Made by a program: the position numbers and the translations under genes. A stretch of 64,000 nucleotides of DNA from Marivirga atlantica (GTDB lineage Bacteria > Bacteroidota > Bacteroidia > Cytophagales > Cyclobacteriaceae), in assembly GCF_016734805.1 (NCBI RefSeq), contig NZ_JAERQG010000002.1:682001-746000 (forward strand), written 5' to 3'. Below the pieces are notes generated by a model. It was not told the DNA's origin, did not search any database, and worked only from the letters and a program-made list of their open reading frames with translations. The stretch's first letter is position 1. The number at the start of each line of letters is the position of its first letter. This document shows, piece by piece, positions 8,759 through 15,350 of the stretch.

Positions 8759-10219
8759 TTGAATATTCAAATAAAAATAGTAGCTAAAACAGGCGGAAGC
8801 AGTAACAGACTTGCTTCATTTGGTGAAGCTGCTCAACGAGTAGGAATTACCAAAACGCTATTGGTAAGCGAAGGTGATGTGCTGAGTGCCAGCGTTTATG
8901 CTAAGTATGTAGATATTACTGACCATAATGAAACGGTTAATGCAACACCATTAGCAAACGCCTTATTAGGCATGTTAAGCGGTGGTATCTTAGGTGGGGA
9001 GAATCCGATAAGCAGCACATCAGTAGAGGATGGTTTAACAGGTTTAGCCGCTAGTGGTACTTCAGATAGCAATGAGCCGCAGGCTTATTTTAATTACATC
9101 TTGCTAGACAAAAGCTACAACTATGTAGATGCAGGCTTTAAGCAGTTAACCACAGCCGCAGCTGATGACGGCACAGGCAGTGGCACACATGAACTGCTTG
9201 AATTTGAAAGCATCACTATTCCGCAGGATGGTTACATCATGATATTCGTTTCCAACGAAAGCGAAGAGCTCACAGAAGTCTACTTCGATGACTTAATGAT
9301 CAACCACCATAAAACTGAGTTGATTCAGGCGGATGATTACTACCCATTTGGGTTGACTTTTAACTCTTATACTAAAAACTACTCACAAGCACAGAAGTAT
9401 AAGTATAATGGCAAAGAGCTTGAAGAAGAAACCGATTTATATGACTATGGAGCACGTTTCTACGATGTAGCTGTTGGTAGGTTCTCTACAATTGATCCTC
9501 TATCTGACTTCGAGAATCAGGAGAGTTGGACAGGGTATCATTATACATTGAATAACCCAATAAGTAAAACTGATCCTACTGGAATGTTGTCAACAGATGT
9601 TGTCGAAAATGAGGACGGCACTTATACTGTTGTTGGTGGAGATGCTGAGGATGGTGATAAAAGTATTTATGTAGTTTCACAGGATGAAAGTGGTAATTAT
9701 GAGAGGACGGGTGACGTCATCGGAGAATCTGTTACCACGCATTCTTTTTTTGGGGAAAATGGACAAGCAGTCAAAGGAGCAGTTATTGATCCTAACTCTA
9801 CTGAGGGCCAAGATTTTATTGATCAAGAAATTATTGCTGGCGATCCAAATTTAGTAGAATATGCTTTGAATGCTGGGAATGGCGATGATTTTGATCTAAA
9901 AGACCGAAAGATTAAGGAAGCTGTTGCCGAAGGAAAAACCCCCGATCAACATAGGTACAGAGGAAGTGTAACTTCGGACGGTAAATTTGGGTCTGCTAGA
10001 GATTTTGGTAATATTGGGGCAGGCATCGTAGCATCAAGAAATAAGCTAAATTGGAGAGGTACTAGATTAGCGTTTGATGCTTATCAATCATATAAAAGTG
10101 GAGAACTGAAAACTGAAGGGATGCCAACGCAAAAAGCACAAAAAGTAGGTTTTAAAATTGGTGTTGGTTTGCGTAAAAATGAAATTGGTAAAATTAGTTT
10201 TAATCGATTTGGAGAATAA
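8759..10219 (+). CDS. Orphan RHS core fragment with unassigned C-terminal toxin-like domain
   Basis: The frame opens just after a stop at 8753 and has only a TTG at 8759; RHS similarity begins near 8785. It lacks all YD repeats and starts deeper in the core than the previous orphan. DNA around 9200-9365 is nearly identical to 4660-4825 of the full-length gene. The core is complete at its end: KYNGKELEEETDLYDYGARFYD, GRFSTIDPLSDF, NNPISKTDPTG. The tail after DPTG (about 9590) has an Asp-rich start, then a basic segment (QHRYRGSV, SARDFGNIGAGIVASR, RLAFDAYQSYKSG). It faintly resembles polymorphic toxin type 44-like domains, but this is only an impression. A lipoprotein gene follows 9 bases later. 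Confidence 0.65.
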   Translation: MNIQIKIVAKTGGSSNRLASFGEAAQRVGITKTLLVSEGDVLSASVYAKYVDITDHNETVNATPLANALLGMLSGGILGGENPISSTSVEDGLTGLAASGTSDSNEPQAYFNYILLDKSYNYVDAGFKQLTTAAADDGTGSGTHELLEFESITIPQDGYIMIFVSNESEELTEVYFDDLMINHHKTELIQADDYYPFGLTFNSYTKNYSQAQKYKYNGKELEEETDLYDYGARFYDVAVGRFSTIDPLSDFENQESWTGYHYTLNNPISKTDPTGMLSTDVVENEDGTYTVVGGDAEDGDKSIYVVSQDESGNYERTGDVIGESVTTHSFFGENGQAVKGAVIDPNSTEGQDFIDQEIIAGDPNLVEYALNAGNGDDFDLKDRKIKEAVAEGKTPDQHRYRGSVTSDGKFGSARDFGNIGAGIVASRNKLNWRGTRLAFDAYQSYKSGELKTEGMPTQKAQKVGFKIGVGLRKNEIGKISFNRFGE

Positions 10220-10228
10220 AATATTAAG

Positions 10229-10675
10229 ATGCTTTTTAGAATACAAATTATATTAATGCTTTTAAGTTTTGTCGGTTGTCAATCAAGGGATGTTGTATAT
10301 TTAACATCTAAAGATAAATCAAGTACCATTACTATTTTAATCAAAGGGAACATGCGTTATATTATAAATGGGAAAAAAGCAAAAGTCCCCAAGGTTAATT
10401 TTGTAAAATTAAATATTGAAAATATCAATCCTTTGGGTGATGCACTCCAAGTTTGTTGGGATGAGGATGGTTATTTCTGGAAGTTAATAAATAATAATGC
10501 AGTTATTCTTGAAAACAGACTAGATACAGGAAAATTCTTTTTTGATACAGAGTTGCCAAAAGATCAAAGAGGTATTCCCACACAAAAGGATTATGTTAAA
10601 AATAACTGTATCGTTTATGACTTTCACAGGAAAGAACTATTATTTGATGCTGGTGGTAATTCTGGAGCTGAATAA
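10229..10675 (+). CDS. Lipoprotein, candidate immunity to the third RHS toxin domain
   Basis: The 148-residue product begins with a hydrophobic signal and a lipobox (LSFVGC), so it is probably a lipoprotein. The mature part is beta-rich with no family I recognise. It lies 9 bases after the third RHS cassette, the position held by candidate immunity genes in the other two cassettes. Role inferred from position. Confidence 0.6.
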   Translation: MLFRIQIILMLLSFVGCQSRDVVYLTSKDKSSTITILIKGNMRYIINGKKAKVPKVNFVKLNIENINPLGDALQVCWDEDGYFWKLINNNAVILENRLDTGKFFFDTELPKDQRGIPTQKDYVKNNCIVYDFHRKELLFDAGGNSGAE

Positions 10676-10698
10676 ATAATGGGATTGAATTTCAGTTT

Positions 10699-10730
10699 GC
10701 CCCCGCTGGCGCGAGCTTGAAGCTCGTGCC
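10699..10730 (+). repeat. REP-like palindromic element, left copy
   Basis: A GC-rich element with a near-perfect hairpin, CGAGCTT G AAGCTCG, extended by GGC/GCC, next to a CCCCCGCTGG flank. It is the inverted partner of the element at 11061-11095. Confidence 0.65.
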
Positions 10731-11060
10731 TATTATCAAGAAATTCTTTCGATTTGTTAAAGCTAAAGAGGTTCAATATTTACTAGTCCATTTCCACCTG
10801 CATAGTCTATAGCTGAACTGTATTTCTAATGTTCAGGTTCGCTGACAAAGCTAGCCTCAACATATTGTTTATGATTAGTCCTTGTATTCGTTTTGAGGTA
10901 AAGGTTTTAAATGTCTTCAGAAATACCCTCAGGATTATGAAATTTGTACTTTCTACTCATATGGTTTAGGTTGATTTAATTTAAATATAGTACTTTCAAC
11001 TAAGTGGTAATTATATTATTGAATGAAAGGATAGATTTAATTTATGAGTTTAAGTTTGTA
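10731..11060. other. Non-coding spacer between inverted REP-like elements
   Basis: About 330 AT-rich bases without a convincing reading frame on either strand. Bracketed by two inverted copies of the same GC-rich palindromic element. No transposase remnant could be recognised by eye. Confidence 0.5.
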
Positions 11061-11095
11061 GGGCACGAGCTACAAGCTCGCGCCAGCAGGAGGGG
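11061..11095 (-). repeat. REP-like palindromic element, right copy (inverted)
   Basis: Reads GGGCACGAGCTACAAGCTCG and continues CGCCAGC; it matches the reverse complement of 10699-10730 with few differences. Its hairpin is CGAGCT/AGCTCG. Confidence 0.65.
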
Positions 11096-11188
11096 AGAAG
11101 TGTACAAGATGGACATTACAGAAACTCTCGGACTAGCAAAGTCATACCAGCTTTGCTTAAGAAATTAGTTAAGATTTAAATTATTCAA

Positions 11189-11674
11189 ATGAGATACTTA
11201 TTAATTATAATCATTCTTTTAACCTCCTGCACTGGATATATGTACAACTATGATCGAGACGAATACCGCGTGAAAGAGGATTTAAAAAAATGTAATAACT
11301 GTGATGCTCTTGATTTATCAGGTAGTGATGATATGGTTCCTGATAATGTCTATAATTTCAAACAATTAGAATATCTCAATTTAGCAAATAAAAATTTAGA
11401 TATGTTAAATTCTAGAGTATGTGAATTGAGCAATTTGAAATACCTTTTTCTCGACTCAAATGATGGTATTCAATTACCTGAATGTCTTTATGATATGAAT
11501 AATTTAAAGATATTGTCTTTAAGTAGTTGTAACATGAAGGAGTTACCACAAGGGTTAAATAAATTAACTAATCTTAAGATACTGACTATTCTAGGCAATA
11601 GGTTTGATGAAAAGCGATTGGAAGAATTAAGGGAGAGTTTGCCCAACACCAAGATTATTGCATATCTCGATTAA
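11189..11674 (+). CDS. Leucine-rich-repeat lipoprotein
   Basis: The 161-residue product has a lipoprotein signal (MRYLLIIIILLTSC) and four to five leucine-rich repeats of about 23 residues (LEYLNLANKNL, LKYLFLDSNDGI, LKILSLSSCNM, LKILTILGNRF). Such short LRR lipoproteins usually bind other proteins at the cell surface. It lies between the REP-like pair and the tRNA-Asp duplication, so it may belong to the accessory island. Its stop codon abuts the left 52-bp repeat, which supplies its terminator hairpin. Confidence 0.75.
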   Translation: MRYLLIIIILLTSCTGYMYNYDRDEYRVKEDLKKCNNCDALDLSGSDDMVPDNVYNFKQLEYLNLANKNLDMLNSRVCELSNLKYLFLDSNDGIQLPECLYDMNNLKILSLSSCNMKELPQGLNKLTNLKILTILGNRFDEKRLEELRESLPNTKIIAYLD

Positions 11675-11725
11675 AACAAAAAAAGCCTCACTAAAAGTGA
11701 AGCTTTTTGCGGTCTGGACGAGACT
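11674..11725. repeat. 52-bp direct repeat, left copy (tRNA-Asp 3' end plus terminator)
   Basis: Identical base for base to 12018-12069. It contains the terminator hairpin of tRNA-Asp and the last 16 or so bases of the tRNA gene as read on the minus strand. With the right copy it brackets the GIY-YIG gene; the repeat period is 344 bp. Confidence 0.85.
11679..11708. terminator. Duplicated tRNA-Asp terminator
   Basis: A hairpin of AAAGCCTCACT with AGTGAAGCTTT, flanked by A and T runs so that it can work in both directions. On the plus strand it ends the LRR lipoprotein gene; on the minus strand it ends the GIY-YIG gene. Confidence 0.7.
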
Positions 11726-11741
11726 TCCCGATTCATCGGGA
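11726..11741. repeat. TCCCGAT palindrome, copy 1
   Basis: TCCCGAT TC ATCGGGA, a 7-bp-arm palindrome joined directly to the tRNA-Asp 3' fragment. It supplies the last codons and the stop of the minus-strand GIY-YIG gene. A second copy is at 12188-12203. Confidence 0.65.
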
Positions 11742-11996
11742 CGACCTCTTGCTAATTAGTTCTACTATATGTTTTCTACTTTTCATCTTTTTAAGATACT
11801 TCTCTCTTTTGATAGCATCAGATTTATTGTCAAAAGATTCAAAGTATACAATCTTCCAAGGGATTCCATTCTTGGTAGATTGAGTACCGCCTTCATTATG
11901 CTTTTCAATTCTTTTTTCAAGGTCAGCACTGTAACCAATATAATACTTGTCAATCTTTTCAGAATAGAGGATGTAGGTGTAAAAGGTTGAAAACAT
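11733..11996 (-). CDS. GIY-YIG nuclease superfamily protein
   Basis: The 87-residue product is a compact single-domain GIY-YIG protein: the YTYILYS and KYYIGYS strands are the GIY and YIG motifs, Arg in LEKRIEKHN is the expected catalytic Arg, and Glu in AIKREKYLK the metal-binding Glu. Such UPF0213/YhbQ-like proteins cut nucleic acids, often with unknown targets. It starts at ATG (11996) and ends inside the palindrome at 11726-11741. It is bracketed by perfect 52-bp repeats derived from the adjacent tRNA-Asp gene, which suggests it arrived by insertion or duplication at the tRNA. Confidence 0.88.
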   Translation of the reverse strand: MFSTFYTYILYSEKIDKYYIGYSADLEKRIEKHNEGGTQSTKNGIPWKIVYFESFDNKSDAIKREKYLKKMKSRKHIVELISKRSSR

Positions 11997-12017
11997 GGTT
12001 TATTAAAAGGAGCGTAT

Positions 12018-12069
12018 AAACAAAAAAAGCCTCACTAAAAGTGAAGCTTTTTGCGGTCTGGACGAGACT
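12018..12069. repeat. 52-bp direct repeat, right copy (native tRNA-Asp 3' end)
   Basis: The parental copy: terminator hairpin plus the 3' end of the intact tRNA-Asp. Identical to 11674-11725. Confidence 0.85.
12022..12053 (-). terminator. tRNA-Asp terminator
   Basis: The minus-strand reading gives AAAGCTTCACT, a short loop, AGTGAGGCTTT and a T run immediately after the tRNA 3' end. Confidence 0.75.
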
Positions 12070-12127
12070 CGAACTCGCGACCTCCTGCGTGACAGGCAGG
12101 CATTCTAACCAACTGAACTACCAGACC
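12054..12127 (-). tRNA. tRNA-Asp (GTC anticodon)
   Basis: On the minus strand a 74-base tRNA folds cleanly: acceptor GGTCTGG/CCAGACC with discriminator G (expected for Asp), D arm with AGTTGGTTAG, anticodon arm CCTGC-CTGTCAC-GCAGG with anticodon GTC, and T arm GCGAG-TTCGAGT-CTCGT. The 3' CCA is not encoded. A terminator follows directly. A degenerate copy lies 31 bases upstream on the same strand. Confidence 0.93.
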
Positions 12128-12158
12128 ATTATTTCAAATTATCTCGTCTTTATTTTAA

Positions 12159-12230
12159 GTCTGGACGAGACTTGAACTCAGCGATCTTCCCGATACATCG
12201 GGACTTATTAACCAACTGAACTACCAGACC
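12159..12230 (-). pseudogene. Degenerate tRNA-Asp copy with palindrome in the anticodon arm
   Basis: Both ends match tRNA-Asp: the first 25 or so bases (GGTCTGGTAGTTCAGTTGGT) and the T arm plus acceptor 3' strand. The anticodon arm is replaced by TCCCGAT GT ATCGGGA, which leaves no seven-base anticodon loop. It cannot be a normal tRNA. It would be transcribed just ahead of the real tRNA-Asp. Confidence 0.8.
12188..12203. repeat. TCCCGAT palindrome, copy 2
   Basis: TCCCGAT AC ATCGGGA inside the degenerate tRNA; matches 11726-11741 except for the two central bases. Confidence 0.65.
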
Positions 12231-12508
12231 AAAATTTGTTTTTCTTACCGTCTTTCCGATAAGGTGATGCAAATGTAGGGGCATAATTTTTAATTGCAAA
12301 ACCTTCTATGAAAATAATTTCAAAAAAATAGGGCTTATAATGTGTCAAGCTAAATATTAAGCTGAATTCCAGTTGTTTATAATTCAAATTATTTTCTATA
12401 CCTTCATCAAGTTTTTTGCATTCTAAAACTGTATTTGTTGATTTCGGATAATTTGCATGCTCGTTCGTAAATAAATGCTAATTTTACCTTTTCAAACAAA
12501 CTAGTGTC
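12231..12508. other. Intergenic region upstream of accA
   Basis: AT-rich with no reading frame or strong hairpin that I can support. It should contain the accA promoter; the stretch TTGTTGATTTCGGATAATTTG near 12436 loosely resembles the Bacteroidota TTG/TAnnTTTG pattern but is not an exact match. Confidence 0.35.
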
Positions 12509-13453
12509 ATGCTTTTGGAATTTGAACAACCGATTGTTGAATTAGAAAATAAACTGGCAAATATGAAAGCCCTCGCTCAAGATAGCGAAGTGGATATCAC
12601 TGATGCCATCAAAACATTAGAAGAAAAAATTGTGTCCTTAAAAAAAGAGACATTTCAAAATTTAACACGTTGGCAACGAGTACAACTTTCTCGCCATCCT
12701 GATAGACCATATACCTTAGATTATATTTACGAAATTACTGACGACTTTGTGGAGCTTCACGGTGATAGAACTGTGAAAGATGATAAAGCCATGGTAGGTG
12801 GTTTCGGTAGTGTTGATGGTCAAACTTATATGTTTATAGGTCAGCAGAAGGGCAGAAATACCAAGCAACGTCAGGAAAGAAATTTTGGAATGGCTAATCC
12901 TGAAGGTTATCGTAAAGCACTTCGCTTGATGAAAATGGCCGAGAAATTCAATAAACCTATTGTTACGTTTATCGATACACCAGGAGCATTTCCGGGTCTT
13001 GAGGCTGAAGAGAGAGGTCAAGGTGAGGCAATTGCCAGAAACCTGAAAGAGATGTTTATGTTGAAGGTACCAGTTATCTGTATTATTATAGGTGAAGGTG
13101 CTTCAGGTGGAGCATTAGGAATTGCCATAGGAGATAAAGTGCTTATGCTTGAAAATACCTGGTATTCTGTTATTTCACCGGAATCTTGTTCTTCAATTTT
13201 ATGGAGAAGCTGGGATTATAAAGAGCAGGCGGCCGAAGCCTTAAAGCTTACAGCTACCGATATGCTGGAAAATAAACTAATTGATGGTATCATTCCTGAA
13301 CCATTAGGAGGAGCGCATACTGACTTGAAAAAAATCGCTGCTGAAGTGAAGAAGCAAATACTTAAATCAACAAAAGAGCTTGCTAAAAAGTCAGTTGAGA
13401 AGCGTATAGATGAACGCATAGACAAGTTTAGCAAAATGGGTGTAACCCAGTAA
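12509..13453 (+). CDS. accA: Acetyl-CoA carboxylase carboxyltransferase subunit alpha
   Basis: The 314-residue product has the usual AccA length and features: N-terminal coiled region ([14 protein letters not shown]), [59 protein letters not shown], and [11 protein letters not shown], which forms an oxyanion hole of the crotonase-fold carboxyltransferase. With AccD it transfers the carboxyl group from carboxybiotin to acetyl-CoA to make malonyl-CoA, the first step of fatty acid synthesis, in the cytoplasm. It stands alone here and ends in a strong GNRA-loop terminator. Confidence 0.97.
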   Translation: MLLEFEQPIVELENKLANMKALAQDSEVDITDAIKTLEEKIVSLKKETFQNLTRWQRVQLSRHPDRPYTLDYIYEITDDFVELHGDRTVKDDKAMVGGFGSVDGQTYMFIGQQKGRNTKQRQERNFGMANPEGYRKALRLMKMAEKFNKPIVTFIDTPGAFPGLEAEERGQGEAIARNLKEMFMLKVPVICIIIGEGASGGALGIAIGDKVLMLENTWYSVISPESCSSILWRSWDYKEQAAEALKLTATDMLENKLIDGIIPEPLGGAHTDLKKIAAEVKKQILKSTKELAKKSVEKRIDERIDKFSKMGVTQ

Positions 13454-13472
13454 ATAGAATTTATTAAATTGG

Positions 13473-13497
13473 AAGCCGCAGCAATGCGGCTTTTTTG
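13473..13497 (+). terminator. accA terminator
   Basis: An 8-bp stem AAGCCGCA/TGCGGCTT with a GCAA tetraloop and six T residues. Confidence 0.85.
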
Positions 13498-13518
13498 TTT
13501 CTTAAAAATCGAAATAGT

Positions 13519-14367
13519 ATGAAATTACATATCATTGATACAGGCAGGTTTAAATTAGATGGTGGCGCTATGTTTGGTGTAGTGCCCAAATCCTTATGGT
13601 CTAGAACAAATCCTGCTGATGATAACAATATGTGTACCTGGGCTATGCGGTGCATGCTCATTGAAGATGGTGATCAACTGATATTAATTGATAATGGTAT
13701 AGGTAATAAGCAGGATGCCAAATTCTTTAAGCACTACTACCTTCATGGTGATGGCTCGCTAGATGGTTCTTTAAAAAAGGCTGGTTTCAGTACCGATGAT
13801 ATCACAGACATGTTTCTCACACATCTACATTTCGACCATTGTGGTGGTGGAGTAGATTGGCAGGATAAGTCAGAAAGTAAGCTGGATGTTCATTTCAAGA
13901 ATGCCAAATACTGGAGTAATAAAGACCATTGGAAGTGGGCTACTGAGCCAAATGCACGTGAAAAGGCAAGTTTCCTAAAAGAGAATATTTTACCTATGCA
14001 GCAAAGTGGTCATTTGCATTTTGCCAATGAGGAAGAAGCATCACCCTTTAAGCAATTTGACATTTTGTATGCCAACGGCCACACCGATAAGCAGATGATT
14101 CCTAAAATCAAATACAAAGACAAAACCATAGTCTTTGCGGCTGATTTATTACCATCAGTGGGGCATATCCCTTTACCTTATGTGATGGGCTATGATACGC
14201 GACCATTGCTAACGCTCGATGAAAAAGCTCAATTTTTAAAAGATGCAGCAGATAATGAGTGGATTATCTTTCTAGAGCATGATGCACAGAATGAATGCTG
14301 TACGGTAAAACATACGGAGAAAGGCGTAAGATTGGACAGAACTTTTTCCTTGAGTGAAGTTTTATAA
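13519..14367 (+). CDS. MBL-fold metallo-hydrolase
   Basis: I prefer the ATG at 13519 (MKLHIIDTGRF) over 13495, because the longer form would begin inside the accA terminator. The 282-residue product has the metallo-beta-lactamase signature THLHFDHCGG (His102, His104, Asp106, His107), plus later metal ligands in NGHTDKQ, FAADLLP and LEHDAQ. It resembles the AHL lactonase/quinoprotein relay branch, but the substrate cannot be read. No signal peptide, so cytoplasmic. Confidence 0.87.
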   Translation: MKLHIIDTGRFKLDGGAMFGVVPKSLWSRTNPADDNNMCTWAMRCMLIEDGDQLILIDNGIGNKQDAKFFKHYYLHGDGSLDGSLKKAGFSTDDITDMFLTHLHFDHCGGGVDWQDKSESKLDVHFKNAKYWSNKDHWKWATEPNAREKASFLKENILPMQQSGHLHFANEEEASPFKQFDILYANGHTDKQMIPKIKYKDKTIVFAADLLPSVGHIPLPYVMGYDTRPLLTLDEKAQFLKDAADNEWIIFLEHDAQNECCTVKHTEKGVRLDRTFSLSEVL

Positions 14368-14446
14368 TTCTTGTTTGATAAATTAATTCCTACTGGCGCA
14401 ACTCTTTTACTAATTACCTGTTTCTTTAACAGTAACTGATCATTTT

Positions 14447-15229
14447 ATGAAAATAGGTTTTGCACTTTCGGGTGGTGGCGCAAGAGGTTTTGCACATTTA
14501 GGAGTAGCTCAGGCTTTGTATGAAAAAGATATAAAGCCTGATGTAATTTCTGGCACAAGTGCCGGAGGTATAGTAGGAGCTTTTTTAGCAGCCGGCTATC
14601 TTCCGAAGCGTACTTATGAAATCATTTCTGAAATAAACTTTCTCAAGTATTTTAGACCGGCTATTTCTATCAGCGGGTTAATAAAGCTTGAAAAAATATC
14701 TGATTTATTGCTGGACTATTTCCCCGAAAATAGTTTCGAAGCGCTGGAGCTTCCACTAACCATTGCGGCAGTCAATTATACTAAGGGAGAAGTAGCTTAC
14801 TTTAATTCGGGCGAGCTTATTAAGCCCATGTTAGCATCTGCCAGTATTCCTGTCGTTTTCGATCCCATAGAAATCAATGGTGATAAAATGATAGATGGAG
14901 GTGTTATGAATAATATGCCGGCACAAACTATCAGGGATCAAGCGGATTATCTTATTGGCATTAACTGTAATCCTGTAGCGAAGGAGTCGAATGACAATGG
15001 TATGAAAGGCATGCTTGAAAGGGTACTTCTAATGGCCATTAATTATAATACTTATGACCATAAACAGTATTGTGATTTGTTTATAGAGCCCAAGAAACTT
15101 GATGTTTATAAAGTTTTCGCTTTATCTAAAGCACAGGAAATATATGATATTGGTTATGAGTATGCTACGAAATTATTAGAGGATGCACCCGAAGCTATTC
15201 AACCTTTGTTATCAAAAAACAACAAGTAA
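14447..15229 (+). CDS. Patatin-like phospholipase
   Basis: The 260-residue product has all the patatin elements: oxyanion loop GGGARGF (residues 9-15), nucleophile elbow GTSAGG (Ser38), and the Asp of the catalytic dyad in DGG (Asp150). It matches the compact RssA-like bacterial patatins, which are lipid acyl hydrolases. No signal peptide or membrane helix is evident. It stands alone between the MBL-fold gene and the M16 peptidase gene. Confidence 0.92.
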   Translation: MKIGFALSGGGARGFAHLGVAQALYEKDIKPDVISGTSAGGIVGAFLAAGYLPKRTYEIISEINFLKYFRPAISISGLIKLEKISDLLLDYFPENSFEALELPLTIAAVNYTKGEVAYFNSGELIKPMLASASIPVVFDPIEINGDKMIDGGVMNNMPAQTIRDQADYLIGINCNPVAKESNDNGMKGMLERVLLMAINYNTYDHKQYCDLFIEPKKLDVYKVFALSKAQEIYDIGYEYATKLLEDAPEAIQPLLSKNNK

Positions 15230-15350
15230 TATTTATTTAGATAGTTGTATTTGCCATTCATAAAGTTACTCATCCATTTATCGATTATAAGATTGAATTT
15301 ATCGTTTAATTAAGGCTATTTATAAGTCTGTTAAACTAATAATTCAAACA

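Noticed and set aside
2-10675. Part of a type VI secretion or contractile injection cluster
   Set aside because: No Hcp, VgrG, PAAR, sheath or ClpV-like gene is seen in the window; the export route of the RHS protein is unknown.
10676-11188. Possible transposase gene or remnant between the REP-like elements
   Set aside because: No open frame of useful length and no recognisable transposase motif on either strand.
12159-12230. Second functional tRNA gene
   Set aside because: The anticodon arm is a tight palindrome with no seven-base loop, so no anticodon can be displayed.
13495-13518. Upstream start for the MBL-fold gene
   Set aside because: It lies inside the accA terminator hairpin region; the ATG at 13519 gives the usual family start.
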